Shown here one piece after another: positions 9,451-17,730 of a DNA stretch of 64,000 nucleotides (position 1 is the stretch's first letter; each line of letters opens with the position of its first letter). Position numbers and translations under genes: made by a program. The notes under the pieces are model-generated. The model had not been told where the DNA came from and ran no database searches. It saw only the letters and a program-made list of their open reading frames with translations. The stretch is taken from NCBI RefSeq assembly GCF_018860825.1, contig NZ_JAHKPZ010000004.1, positions 434,001-498,000 on the forward strand, read 5' to 3'. Source of the stretch: Lacinutrix sp. C3R15. GTDB lineage: Bacteria; Bacteroidota; Bacteroidia; Flavobacteriales; Flavobacteriaceae.

Positions 9451-10065
9451 TTATTCTTGCGCTTCAGCTGCTGGAGCTGCATCTGCTTCGTCTTCATCAT
9501 CCTCATCATCAACAACAGCTGTTCTAGAAGTTTTAATTTGACAAACTACAGTGTTATCCGAGTGTAATAAAGTGTATTTTTCTTGATTTAAGTCTCTTAC
9601 AGAAATTTTATCTCCAATTTTTAAAGGAGTAATATCAATTTCTATAAAATCAGGTAAGTTAGCAGGAAGTGCTTTAACACGTAATTTACGGTTGTTTTTT
9701 CTTAAAACACCACCATTTTTAACACCACGAGAGTTTCCTACGATATTTACAGGAACATTTAAAGAGATTTCTTTATCATCAAATAATTGATAGAAATCTA
9801 CGTGTAAAATTCTGTCTGTTACAGGGTGAAATTGAATGTCTTGTAATACAGCATTCAATGTTGTTCCGTCTGTAAGTTCAATCACAACTGTATGCGCATT
9901 AGGCGTGTATACTAGTTTAGAGAAAGCTAATTCTGGTGCAGAGAAATGCACTGGTTTATCTCCTCCGTATAATACGCAAGGAACCTGACCAGCATTACGT
10001 AAAGCTTTTGTTGCTTTTTTGCCTACGCTTTCTCTTTGAGATCCGTTGATTGTAATCGATTTCAT
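9451..10065 (-). CDS. rplY: 50S ribosomal protein L25 / general stress protein Ctc
   Basis: L25 of the longer CTC type binds 5S rRNA in the large ribosomal subunit. The N-terminal L25 domain starts [20 protein letters not shown] and covers about residues 1-90 with [10 protein letters not shown] and LHVDFYQL; the C-terminal TL5 beta domain covers about 95-180. The tail after residue 185 is acidic and alanine-rich ([19 protein letters not shown]), typical of Bacteroidota CTC proteins. The gene lies 26 bases downstream of prs in the same direction, a conserved prs-ctc-pth order that suggests cotranscription with prs; a terminator separates it from pth. Confidence 0.97.
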   Translation of the reverse strand: MKSITINGSQRESVGKKATKALRNAGQVPCVLYGGDKPVHFSAPELAFSKLVYTPNAHTVVIELTDGTTLNAVLQDIQFHPVTDRILHVDFYQLFDDKEISLNVPVNIVGNSRGVKNGGVLRKNNRKLRVKALPANLPDFIEIDITPLKIGDKISVRDLNQEKYTLLHSDNTVVCQIKTSRTAVVDDEDDEDEADAAPAAEAQE

Positions 10066-10091
10066 TTTTTTGTTTTTATATTAATTATTAA

Positions 10092-11033
10092 TTACATTAA
10101 AAATTTAGAGCTAATAGATTTGTTATGGTGCACGTTTTGCATCACTTCAGCAAATAAATCAGCAGAGGTTAAAACTTTAATTTTAGCACTTTCTTTTTGA
10201 AGCGGAATAGAATCTGTTACTATTAACTCTTCAAGTTTTGAGTTTTCAATTCTTTCGTAAGCTTCACCTGATAATATTGGGTGTGTACAAATAGCTCTTA
10301 CACTTAAAGCACCTCGTTCCATCATTAAATCGGCAGCTTTAGTTAAAGTTCCTGCAGTGTCTACCATATCGTCAACTAACACAACGTTTTTACCTGTAAC
10401 ATCACCAATAAGTTCCATGTGTGAAATTACGTTAGCTTTTGCGCGTTGTTTGTAACATATTACTACATCGCTTTCTAATGCTTTTGAATAAGCATAAGCT
10501 CTTTTAGAACCTCCCATATCTGGAGATGCAATAGTAAGATTGTCTAAGTTTAACTCTTTTAAATATGGTAAAAATATAGTGGAAGCAAATAGATGATCTA
10601 CAGGTTTTTCAAAGAAACCTTGAATTTGATCAGCATGTAAATCCATGGTGATTATTCTAGTAGCACCTGCTGCTTCTAACATTTTTGCTACTAATTTTGC
10701 AGCAATAGGAACTCTAGGTTTATCTTTTCTATCTTGTCTAGCCCAACCAAAATAAGGAAGAACAGCTGTTATATGTCTTGCAGATGCACGTTTAGCAGCA
10801 TCTATCATTAATAACATTTCCATTAAATTTTCTGGACCAGGATGTGTAGAGCCAATAATAAAAATACGAGTACCTCTAATAGATTCTTCATAAGAAGGTT
10901 GAAACTCTCCATCACTATATGTTGATGTTATAACTTTCCCTAAATGTGTGCCATAAGCATCAGCAATTTTCTGAGCTAGAACTTTACTTTGCATACAAGA
11001 AAATATCTTTGCTTCAGTAATTGTATTTGACAT
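10092..11033 (-). CDS. prs: Ribose-phosphate pyrophosphokinase
   Basis: Makes PRPP from ribose 5-phosphate and ATP, feeding purine, pyrimidine, histidine and NAD synthesis. With the ATG at 11033 (MSNTITEAKIFSC) the protein has 313 residues, the usual family length. It shows the ATP-binding RQDRK at 99-103, HAD at 133-135, and the PRPP-binding loop VLVDDMVDTAGTL at about 218-230. An in-frame ATG at 11087 would add 18 unconserved residues and overlaps a −7 promoter element (11085-11092), so it is rejected. The gene heads a prs-rplY unit. Confidence 0.97.
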   Translation of the reverse strand: MSNTITEAKIFSCMQSKVLAQKIADAYGTHLGKVITSTYSDGEFQPSYEESIRGTRIFIIGSTHPGPENLMEMLLMIDAAKRASARHITAVLPYFGWARQDRKDKPRVPIAAKLVAKMLEAAGATRIITMDLHADQIQGFFEKPVDHLFASTIFLPYLKELNLDNLTIASPDMGGSKRAYAYSKALESDVVICYKQRAKANVISHMELIGDVTGKNVVLVDDMVDTAGTLTKAADLMMERGALSVRAICTHPILSGEAYERIENSKLEELIVTDSIPLQKESAKIKVLTSADLFAEVMQNVHHNKSISSKFLM

Positions 11034-11084
11034 GATTAATCTATTATTAATAAGGCTTTTATATAGCCTGTTTTTATTGAGGTG

Positions 11085-11092
11085 CAAATTTA
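11085..11092 (-). promoter_or_regulatory. −7 promoter element of prs
   Basis: Minus strand TAAATTTG, exact TAnnTTTG match, followed by CACC as in several other promoters here. It lies about 50 bases upstream of the chosen prs start and argues against the longer reading frame. No clear TTG −33 element is seen. Confidence 0.55.
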
Positions 11093-11156
11093 GAGTTTTT
11101 TTTCGTTCTTTAAAGCATTTACTTCGTATTTTTAAAGGTTATATTGAAAAATAATA

Positions 11157-11164
11157 TATTTTTG
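11157..11164 (+). promoter_or_regulatory. −7 promoter element of tRNA-Leu
   Basis: TATTTTTG, exact TAnnTTTG match followed by CAG, ending 12 bases before the tRNA 5' end. Spacing fits a transcript starting just upstream of the tRNA. Confidence 0.6.
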
Positions 11165-11176
11165 CAGAACAAAATT

Positions 11177-11256
11177 GCTCAAGTGGCGGAATTGGTAGAC
11201 GCGTCGGATTCAAAATCCGATTCTTAGGAGTGTGGGTTCGATTCCCACCTTGAGTA
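11177..11256 (+). tRNA. tRNA-Leu (anticodon CAA)
   Basis: Cloverleaf read by eye: acceptor GCTCAAG (11177-11183) pairs with CTTGAGT (11249-11255) with one G-T wobble; D-arm GCGGAATTGGTAGACGC; anticodon stem TCGGA / TCCGA with loop TTCAAAA giving anticodon CAA (reads UUG codons); an extended variable arm as expected for a class II tRNA; T-arm GTGGG-TTCGATT-CCCAC (11232-11248). The 3' CCA is not encoded (sequence continues ACAAAT). It stands alone between prs and DUF2200. Confidence 0.95.
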
Positions 11257-11265
11257 CAAATGCAT

Positions 11266-11308
11266 CCTGTGAAATATTGTTTTTTCAGTATTTTACAGGA
11301 TTTTTTAT
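11266..11308 (+). terminator. Terminator downstream of tRNA-Leu
   Basis: Inverted repeat CCTGTGAAATA / TATTTTACAGG (one mismatch) followed on the plus strand by a T run (11301-11306). It overlaps the last codons of the convergent DUF2200 gene. Confidence 0.65.
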
Positions 11309-11676
11309 TTCTTTTCTTCACGTAAAATTTTCTCCATTTTACGACCTCTAGCTAATTCATCTACTAATTTATCTAAATATCTTGTTTGTTGGGTTAATGC
11401 ATTATCTATTTCTTCAATACGATAGCCACATATAACGCCTTTAATTAAATGTGCATTAGGATTTAGATTAGCTTTTTCAAAAAAGGTCTTGAATGTTGCT
11501 TTGTTGTTAATGAATTCTTGAACTTTAGTTTGGTTATAACCAGTGAGCCACTCTATTACTTGAAGCAACTCTTTTTTAGTTCTTCCTTTTTTTTCTACTT
11601 TGTTTACATAATGAGGGTATACAGAAGCAAAAGTCATTTTTGCAATACGTTGATTGTGTTCTGGTGTAACTTTCAT
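11305..11676 (-). CDS. DUF2200 family protein
   Basis: A 123-residue soluble protein with the characteristic DUF2200 pattern: MTFASVYPHYVNKVEKKGRTK near the N-terminus, VIEWLTGY in the middle, and GVICGYRIEEIDN near residue 83-95. Function is unknown; the family has no described activity. It is preceded by an SRPBCC gene in the same direction (28 bases apart), so both may be cotranscribed. There is no signal peptide or membrane segment. The start is the first ATG of the frame and gives the conserved MKVTPEHNQRIAKM start. Confidence 0.88.
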   Translation of the reverse strand: MKVTPEHNQRIAKMTFASVYPHYVNKVEKKGRTKKELLQVIEWLTGYNQTKVQEFINNKATFKTFFEKANLNPNAHLIKGVICGYRIEEIDNALTQQTRYLDKLVDELARGRKMEKILREEKK

Positions 11677-11704
11677 TTTACTTATATTTTTATGTTACTT
11701 GTTT

Positions 11705-12145
11705 TTATTTTTTTCGCATAAAGTCGAATGCTCCTTTTCTGAGTTGTATATCATATTCTAAATAGGCTTTCATGCAAGCTAGAAAGTTAGCCCAACCTCC
11801 CGAATTTTCTAAAGCCCATTTAAGATTGTCCTCATTAAATTGTTTTCCTTTTTCGTTAACTCTTACTATGGTGCTGTTGTCTGGTAATTTTTGTAATGTG
11901 ATTTTTACAATAGTTTCTGGATCCCAAACAAAGGAAATAAAGCTTGGGTTTTCTGTTTTAACTTCTGTAATAGGGAATTTAGTGTCAAATTCAGGAAATT
12001 TCCAGGTTACGTCTTTTCCTGTTTGTAATCTTCCGCTACTTTCTGCAATGAAATACTTCGTGATTTTTTCCGGATTTACAATTCCTTCAAAAACTTCTTC
12101 TATTGGTTTCTGAATTTGTAAAATTGCTTTAGATTCTAGTATCAT
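11705..12145 (-). CDS. SRPBCC family (AHSA1-like) protein
   Basis: A 146-residue START/Bet v 1-fold protein of the activator-of-Hsp90-ATPase-homologue group. The N-terminal IQKPIEEVFEGIVNPEKITKYF segment is the typical first strand and helix; LVTWKFPEF-like and SFVWDP strands follow, and the long C-terminal helix contains GGWANFLACMKAYLE. Such proteins bind hydrophobic ligands or act as stress-related cochaperones, but no ligand is predictable here. It precedes the DUF2200 gene by 28 bases on the same strand. No export signal is seen, so the protein is cytosolic. Confidence 0.85.
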   Translation of the reverse strand: MILESKAILQIQKPIEEVFEGIVNPEKITKYFIAESSGRLQTGKDVTWKFPEFDTKFPITEVKTENPSFISFVWDPETIVKITLQKLPDNSTIVRVNEKGKQFNEDNLKWALENSGGWANFLACMKAYLEYDIQLRKGAFDFMRKK

Positions 12146-12351
12146 ATCTAATATTTTAATGAAAAGCTACTACATGTTCCGTCTAAATTGGTGTTAGCGT
12201 GCCTATTTGCAAGAAACTTATGATGTAAATTACTATGTAGTAAAGCTCTTTGTTTAAGTTTAAGATAAGTAAAAAATTTTATGCGTTATTGTTATTTGGT
12301 TGTTTTTTCGGGTTGTTCCTTTTTAGCGTAGTTGTAAATTTAGCCAGTGTT

Positions 12352-13164
12352 TTATATGTTTTCGTTCTTTTTAAAGAAATGGATTATTTCCTTATCTAGT
12401 AATAGCTCATTAGTGTAGCTTTTAATGGAGTCTGAAGATATTTGTGAACTTTTTATCTGCATAGATTTTAACGATTTATCTTTTTGTGGTGCAATAAGAA
12501 TTGTTTTTCCGTAGTTTAAGTCAAAAAGCCTTGTGTTAATTATGGCATAAGCGTTGTTTTCAGCGGTTTGAAAAGCTAAATAATCAATTCTGTTGTTCTT
12601 GGTTTTAATGAAACCTTGTCCTAAATAGTCTGGATGATTTCTAGAAATAACAATGCTTTGATTTAATTTATAGTTTATAGTATCTATGGTGTCTGTTAAT
12701 ACTAGAATCTGGAAGAAAACTTCATCTTTTGTGTTTTTTAATCGGTTTTTATTTAGCTCGTTTTTACCAATAGAAAAGCCGTTCATTATAATGTTTTTAT
12801 CTTCTAATTTTAATTCTTCGTAAAGGGTTGCTAAGCCTTTAAAACTTCCTTCTCCTACTAAGTTGTAGTTAGGCACAGGAAATGCACCAAGTTCAAAAGG
12901 GCCAAAGTCACCAACTCCTATGAATTGTTTGTCATTTTCAAACTTTTCTTGATCCCAAGTGGTAGAATCTTTTCTATTGTTTAAATATTGGGCTCTTTTT
13001 ATAGCGTTCCATTGTTTGTTTTCAGGTTTAATTTGAGAAGGTTTATTAGAACAGCTAAAAAGAATAGTTACTACAGTAAAAACGGTTAAAATTTTATTTA
13101 TTTGGTTGTAAACTAATGCTGTATAGCAAATACTACTTAAAATGTTAGTTTTATCAATATTCAT
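12352..13164 (-). CDS. Putative lipoprotein of unknown function
   Basis: The 270-residue reading frame is not a family I recognise. A hydrophobic stretch ILTVFTVVTILFSC at about 25-38 ends in a lipobox-like LFSC, followed by SNKPSQ, as in a lipoprotein signal peptide. The 24 residues before it (MNIDKTNILSSICYTALVYN) are odd for a signal peptide; there is no internal ATG between them and the hydrophobic core, so either the signal has a long n-region or translation starts at a non-ATG codon nearer the core. The mature part is polar and rich in lysine and asparagine with no membrane segment. It stands alone, divergent from the HupE-like gene. Confidence 0.7.
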   Translation of the reverse strand: MNIDKTNILSSICYTALVYNQINKILTVFTVVTILFSCSNKPSQIKPENKQWNAIKRAQYLNNRKDSTTWDQEKFENDKQFIGVGDFGPFELGAFPVPNYNLVGEGSFKGLATLYEELKLEDKNIIMNGFSIGKNELNKNRLKNTKDEVFFQILVLTDTIDTINYKLNQSIVISRNHPDYLGQGFIKTKNNRIDYLAFQTAENNAYAIINTRLFDLNYGKTILIAPQKDKSLKSMQIKSSQISSDSIKSYTNELLLDKEIIHFFKKNENI

Positions 13165-13477
13165 TTTTGCGGATCTAATTTATTTGTTGATGCTAACTTA
13201 CTGCTAACTAATTGGTATTCATAAAATGTAAATATTTTAGCTTTATTTTGAGATGCATGGTAGTTGTTTCTAATTCATGTTTAGTTTTAAAAAAAGAGGT
13301 AATAGGCGGTTAATTACTCTGTTAGAGAAATTTATAAAAACTTTTTCTTTTGTGCTTTAAATTCTTAAATAAATCATTAGTCTAGGTTGTTTATACCTAA
13401 TCTGTAAAGCTTGGTATTTCTGTAAAAGTTTTTTATTTTAAATTGTATATTTACCCAAAACCCAAATACAATAATTT
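13165..13477. other. Divergent intergenic region
   Basis: 313 bases between the unknown lipoprotein and the HupE/UreJ-like gene, very AT-rich. A weak −7 candidate TATATTTA (13446-13453, last base differs from consensus) precedes the HupE-like gene. No repeat, terminator or small gene is evident. Confidence 0.4.
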
Positions 13478-14068
13478 ATGCTTCAAGAATTCTGGTTTAA
13501 CGTACAATATGGTATAAACCATGTACTGGATATTAATGCTTATGATCACGTACTTTTTTTAATAGTGCTTGCTGTTCCTTATATTTTTAAAGATTGGAAA
13601 CGTGTTTTTATATTAGTTTCTATTTTTACTTTAGGGCATACTTTATCTTTAGTGTTGGCAGCATATCACGTGGTGTCTGTAAATGGTAAATTGGTGGAGT
13701 TTTTAATTCCGGTAACCATATTAATTATGGCTGTTTTTAATGTGTTTACAGCAGGTAAAACTGCTAAAAGTGATAAACTAGGCGTTTTGTTTTTTTCTAC
13801 ACTCTTTTTTGGTCTAGTTCATGGTTTAGGTTTTGCTAGAGAGTTTCATATTATGGTTGGTAAAACAGACAATAAATTAATTACACTTTTAGAGTTTGCT
13901 TTAGGTATAGAGATAGCACAAATAGTTATTGTTTTTGTAGTGTTGTTTTTAGGGTTTTTAATGCAAACTATTTTTAGGTTTTCTAAACGCGATTGGGTTA
14001 TGGTAATCTCTGCTGTAGTAATTGGTTTAGTAATACCAATGATAATAAACAGTGATTTACTTGCCTAG
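13478..14068 (+). CDS. HupE/UreJ family membrane protein
   Basis: A 196-residue integral membrane protein with about six or seven hydrophobic segments. Family marks are YDHVLFLIVLA near the N-terminus, FTLGHTLSLVLA at about 50-62 and GLVHGLGFA at about 113-121, all with conserved histidines of the HupE/UreJ_2 group. Proteins of this group are linked to nickel or cobalt transport in hydrogenase and urease clusters, but no such metalloenzyme gene is nearby, so the substrate is open. It is followed 126 bases later by the dCMP deaminase gene on the same strand. Confidence 0.88.
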   Translation: MLQEFWFNVQYGINHVLDINAYDHVLFLIVLAVPYIFKDWKRVFILVSIFTLGHTLSLVLAAYHVVSVNGKLVEFLIPVTILIMAVFNVFTAGKTAKSDKLGVLFFSTLFFGLVHGLGFAREFHIMVGKTDNKLITLLEFALGIEIAQIVIVFVVLFLGFLMQTIFRFSKRDWVMVISAVVIGLVIPMIINSDLLA

Positions 14069-14194
14069 CCGCTAAAGTTTTGGTAAAAATTTAACGTACA
14101 ACTGTTGTAAATAAAATACTTAGCAAGTATCTTCGTTATACTACTTTGTGTCTTGTATTTACAACGTAATATGATGCGAACTACAATTTAAAAT

Positions 14195-14626
14195 ATGTCA
14201 GAAAAAAAGAGGCTTAAATATGATAAAGCCTATTTAAGAATAGCAACAGAATGGGGAAAACTCTCTGCTTGCGAAAGAAAACAAGTTGGTGCTTTAATAG
14301 TAAAAGACAGAATGATTATTTCAGACGGTTTTAATGGTACACCAACAGGCTTTGAAAACTATTGCGAAGATGATGAAGGATATACAAAATGGTATGTATT
14401 ACACGCAGAAGCTAATGCCATTTTAAAAGTAGCTTCTTCTACACAATCGTGTAAAGGTGCTACCTTATATATTACATTGTCTCCCTGCAAGGAGTGTAGT
14501 AAACTAATACATCAAGCCGGAATTGTAAGAGTGGTTTACAACCAAGCCTATAAAGATGATTCTGGACTGCGTTTTTTAGAAAAAGCAGGAATAGAATTAC
14601 AATTAATTGAAGATTTAAAAGCATAA
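14195..14626 (+). CDS. Deoxycytidylate (dCMP) deaminase family protein
   Basis: Zinc-dependent deaminase that converts dCMP to dUMP, the precursor for dTMP. The 143 residues contain the catalytic HAEANAI (H70, E72) and SPCKEC (C98, C101), plus the N-terminal GFNGTPTGFENYCEDD segment found in dCMP deaminases rather than in cytidine deaminases. The stop codon TAA overlaps the ATG of the following S41 protease by one base (TAATG), so the two are translationally coupled although their functions are unrelated. This gene order is seen in other flavobacteria from memory. Confidence 0.93.
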   Translation: MSEKKRLKYDKAYLRIATEWGKLSACERKQVGALIVKDRMIISDGFNGTPTGFENYCEDDEGYTKWYVLHAEANAILKVASSTQSCKGATLYITLSPCKECSKLIHQAGIVRVVYNQAYKDDSGLRFLEKAGIELQLIEDLKA

Positions 14627-16215
14627 TGAAAACCTCAAAAAAATACTTACCATTGTTTCTTGGTGTTGCTATTGCGATAGGTATTTTTATAGGGGGAAAA
14701 TTAAATTTTACAGACTCTTCTGATAGATTATTTACTTCAAACAGTAAAAAAGACAAGCTTAACAGACTCATAGATTATATAGATTACGAATATGTAGATG
14801 AGGTGAATACAGATAGTATTGTAGATGTTACAGTAAATGGTATTCTTGAAAACCTGGATCCGCACTCTGTGTACATTCCTAAAGAAGATATGCAGCGTGT
14901 TAGTGAGAACATGAAAGGTGATTTTGTTGGTATTGGTATTAGTTTTTACACCTATAAAGATACTATTGCTGTAATTAGAACGGTTGAAGGAGGACCTAGT
15001 GAAAAAACAGGTATTCAAGGAGGAGATAGAATACTTATAGCTAACAACGATACTTTATTTGGTAAAAACTACTCTAATAGTGCTATTGTAAATAAGCTTA
15101 AAGGACTTATGGATAGTGATGTGGAGTTAAAGGTTTACAGAAAGGGAGAGCCTGATTTGTTAGACTTTAAAGTTACAAGAAATCACGTGCCAATTGCAAG
15201 TGTGGATGCAGCATATATGCTAACTAATAATTTAGGATATGTAAAAATTAACCGTTTTGCAGAGTCTACTTTTAAAGAGTTTAAAGCCGAATTAAATAAA
15301 CTGCAAAAGCTTGGCGCTACACAAATTGCTTTAGATTTAAGAGGTAACCCTGGAGGTTTTTTAAGTATTGCAGAACAAATTGTTGATGAGTTTTTAGAAG
15401 ACGATAAGCTTATATTATTCACAAAAAATAAACGTGGTACTATTGAAAAAAGCTTTGCTACAAAAAAAGGAGACTTTGAAAAAGCAAACGTTTTTGTGCT
15501 TATAGATGAAAACTCTGCATCTGCAAGCGAAATTGTTGCAGGAGCATTGCAAGACAATGATAAAGGTACTATTGTAGGTAGACGTTCTTATGGTAAAGGG
15601 TTGGTGCAACGCGAAATGCAATTAGGAGATGGTAGTGCAGTGCGTTTAACCGTTTCACGCTATTATACACCAACAGGAAGATCTATACAGCGTTCTTATA
15701 AAAACGGAAATAAAGATTATTACGATGAGTATTTTGATCGTTTAGATAGTGGTGAATTACTAGATCCTGATAAAATACAAGTTGCAGACTCCTTAAAGTT
15801 TAAAACACCAAAAGGAAAAGTGGTGTATGGTGGAGGTGGTATTATACCTGATGTATTTGTGCCTTTAGATTTAAGCATGCAAAATGAAACCTTTAACTTT
15901 TTACAACAAACAGGGTTTTTAAATTATTTTGTTTTTGAACAGTTAGATAAGCAAAGAGAAGCTTATGATAATTTAACGCAACAAGATTTTGTAAATGATT
16001 TTATAATTTCTGATGACGTTATTGAAGATTTTCAAATATATTTAAGAGAGCGTTTAAACAGGAATATTACTTTTTTAACCTTTAAAGATGAAATTAAACT
16101 CATTATAAAAGCAGCTTTAGGGCAGCAGTTATTTGGTGCAGGCACCTACCAAGAAGTAATCAATCAAAAAGATATTATGATTGAAGAAGTAATTGATTTA
16201 AGTAAAGAAAATTAA
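14626..16215 (+). CDS. S41 family C-terminal processing peptidase
   Basis: Periplasmic serine protease of the CtpA/Tsp type. The 529 residues include an N-terminal membrane anchor or signal (about 7-24), the N-terminal S41 segment with NLDPHSVYIP (76-85), a PDZ domain at about 95-180 (GIGISF, GDRILIANN), and the peptidase domain. The Ser-Lys dyad is S299 in NSASASE and K324 in SYGKGLVQ, with Q328 four residues later, matching the spacing in E. coli Tsp. Such proteases degrade or mature envelope proteins. It overlaps the deaminase gene by one base and converges on the flavoprotein gene with a 4-base overlap. Confidence 0.95.
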   Translation: MKTSKKYLPLFLGVAIAIGIFIGGKLNFTDSSDRLFTSNSKKDKLNRLIDYIDYEYVDEVNTDSIVDVTVNGILENLDPHSVYIPKEDMQRVSENMKGDFVGIGISFYTYKDTIAVIRTVEGGPSEKTGIQGGDRILIANNDTLFGKNYSNSAIVNKLKGLMDSDVELKVYRKGEPDLLDFKVTRNHVPIASVDAAYMLTNNLGYVKINRFAESTFKEFKAELNKLQKLGATQIALDLRGNPGGFLSIAEQIVDEFLEDDKLILFTKNKRGTIEKSFATKKGDFEKANVFVLIDENSASASEIVAGALQDNDKGTIVGRRSYGKGLVQREMQLGDGSAVRLTVSRYYTPTGRSIQRSYKNGNKDYYDEYFDRLDSGELLDPDKIQVADSLKFKTPKGKVVYGGGGIIPDVFVPLDLSMQNETFNFLQQTGFLNYFVFEQLDKQREAYDNLTQQDFVNDFIISDDVIEDFQIYLRERLNRNITFLTFKDEIKLIIKAALGQQLFGAGTYQEVINQKDIMIEEVIDLSKEN

Positions 16216-16820
16216 AGGCTAATCTTGTCATGTACCTTAGTGTGTACACCGTTATTCCAAAGGGTTAAAATATCTGTAGCTACATGCGCTCCGCTTCCAG
16301 AAGCTATAGCAAATTGACTTCTCCAGCCTGCTAAAGATCCTGCTACATATAAGCCTTCTTCTATTTTATGGTCTACGTTTTTTAACCAAATTCTATCTTT
16401 TTCTTTTACGGCTCTTGGGTGAGGTTCTATATAATTTTCTAAACCATTTATGGTCATTAAGTTGGTGTAGCCAACAGCAATAACAACCGTTTTGGTTTGG
16501 TAGGTTTCTTTGTTTGTAGTTACTGCAAAACCGGTTTTAGTCTTTGTAATTTCTAAAACTTTTTCATTATCAATTTGTGTAACGTGCGGATATTGTGTTT
16601 TAAGTTGTTTTTGGCCTTCGTCTAAAATACGAGCACCTGTAGTTCCTGGAGCTAGGCCTAAAACATTATTAAATAAAGCATTTTGTAGATGCGATGTTTT
16701 TTGATGAATAACAATGCCAATGTGTTTGTCTTTAGCAAAGGCTTTGTTTTGAGCAGAACCCAAAACTAATGCGCAAGACATTCCTGCTGCTCCACCACCA
16801 ATTATAAGTACATCAAACAT
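16212..16820 (-). CDS. Short FAD-dependent oxidoreductase (thioredoxin reductase-like)
   Basis: A 202-residue flavoprotein. The N-terminal FAD-binding motif is DVLIIGGGAAGMSCALVLG, and the C-terminal FAD segment EGLYVAGSLAGWRSQFAIA with a further GSGAHVATDIL helix matches the second half of a thioredoxin-reductase FAD domain. The NADPH-binding domain and the CxxC redox motif normally lying between them are absent; thioredoxin reductases have about 310 residues. I do not see a frameshift, so this is probably a naturally minimal family. Its electron donor is unknown. It is the last gene of a marC - small membrane protein - flavoprotein unit and overlaps the preceding gene by one base. Confidence 0.88.
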   Translation of the reverse strand: MFDVLIIGGGAAGMSCALVLGSAQNKAFAKDKHIGIVIHQKTSHLQNALFNNVLGLAPGTTGARILDEGQKQLKTQYPHVTQIDNEKVLEITKTKTGFAVTTNKETYQTKTVVIAVGYTNLMTINGLENYIEPHPRAVKEKDRIWLKNVDHKIEEGLYVAGSLAGWRSQFAIASGSGAHVATDILTLWNNGVHTKVHDKISL

Positions 16821-17023
16821 TACTTTTTGTTTTTTAATTGTTTGGTTACTTTTTTAGAAAGTCTTAAAACTTGTAATAAAACGATAGCGCATAAAGAGGT
16901 TAAAATAGTAATTAACGCAACAACACTCTGACCTTCAAAAAGATTATTGAAATTTACTTGTGTGATGTTAAAAATAATTAAACCAACTGCTATAATGGTA
17001 AATATAATAGTAAATGCTTTCAT
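16820..17023 (-). CDS. Small two-helix membrane protein
   Basis: A 67-residue protein with two hydrophobic segments (about 4-22 and 34-54) and a lysine-rich C-terminus (KKVTKQLKNKK), suggesting both ends in the cytoplasm. No family is recognised. It abuts marC (adjacent bases) and overlaps the flavoprotein start by one base, so it is a real member of a tight three-gene operon. Function unknown. Confidence 0.75.
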   Translation of the reverse strand: MKAFTIIFTIIAVGLIIFNITQVNFNNLFEGQSVVALITILTSLCAIVLLQVLRLSKKVTKQLKNKK

Positions 17024-17605
17024 TTATATAAATAGTGCTTTAATGTTATGTGCAAATAATTTTACTGCAATAGCTAAAAGTATAACGCCAAATATTTTTC
17101 TAATAATACTAATTCCGTTTTGTCCTATTAGCTTTTCAATTTTTGCAGACGTTTTTAAAACAATATAAATAATTAAAACGTTAAGTAAAACGGCAACTAT
17201 AATATTTTCTATTCTGTACTCTGCACGTATAGAAAGTAAAGTAGTTAAGCTTCCTGGTCCTGCAATTAAAGGAAATGCTAACGGAAATACCGAAGCAGTC
17301 ATAGAGCTATTTTCTTCTTCTTTATATAATGTAATACCTAAAATCATTTCTAATGCTATAAAAAATAAGATAAAAGCACCTGCTACAGCAAAGCTGTTAA
17401 CACCAATACCAATTAAAGATAGTATGTTTTGCCCTAAAAATAAAAACACAATCATTATTATTCCTGCAATAATAGAAGCTTTTTCACTTTGTATATGACC
17501 TACTTTTTTTCTTAAATCTATAATGATAGGAATGTTTCCTATAATATCAATTACAGCAAATAGAATCATAAATGCGGTAAATATTTCTTTAAAATTAAGT
17601 TGCAT
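17024..17605 (-). CDS. MarC family integral membrane protein
   Basis: A 193-residue protein (start at the ATG at 17605, MQLNFKEIF) with six hydrophobic segments. MarC family marks are FAVIDIIGNIPI at about 14-25, FILFFIALEMILG, and the FPLAFPLIAGPGSLTTLL block in the second half. MarC was once thought to be involved in antibiotic resistance, later disproved; its function is not established. An earlier in-frame ATG nine codons upstream adds no conserved residues and sits near a −7-like element (minus strand GACATTTG followed by CACC at about 17628-17635), so it is rejected. It heads a three-gene operon. Confidence 0.92.
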   Translation of the reverse strand: MQLNFKEIFTAFMILFAVIDIIGNIPIIIDLRKKVGHIQSEKASIIAGIIMIVFLFLGQNILSLIGIGVNSFAVAGAFILFFIALEMILGITLYKEEENSSMTASVFPLAFPLIAGPGSLTTLLSIRAEYRIENIIVAVLLNVLIIYIVLKTSAKIEKLIGQNGISIIRKIFGVILLAIAVKLFAHNIKALFI

Positions 17606-17693
17606 TCTTTTTGTTTTTAAAATTTGGTGCAAATGTCGTTATATTATAAAATATTCCTAGTTAAATATAGGTAAATTTTAAGTCATTAATTTG

Positions 17694-17726
17694 TTGGTTT
17701 TTTTGCTTAAATATCTAGTATATTTG
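17694..17726 (+). promoter_or_regulatory. Promoter of the DUF3109 gene (−33 and −7)
   Basis: TTG (17694-17696), 22-base spacer, TATATTTG (17719-17726) followed by CAGC and the ATG at 17731. This matches the flavobacterial consensus TTG-N17-23-TAnnTTTG. Transcription would begin at or next to the start codon, predicting a leaderless or nearly leaderless mRNA. Confidence 0.6.
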
Positions 17727-17730
17727 CAGC

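Noticed and set aside
11034-11087. 18-residue extension of Prs
   Set aside because: It overlaps the −7 promoter element at 11085-11092 and adds no conserved sequence.
11139-11321. 60-residue minus-strand frame (CTQGGNRTHTPKNRI-type sequence)
   Set aside because: It is the antisense of tRNA-Leu, a well-known spurious frame that appears wherever this tRNA occurs.
15183-15557. 124-residue minus-strand frame inside the S41 protease gene
   Set aside because: It is antisense to the catalytic region of a conserved protease and has no independent support.
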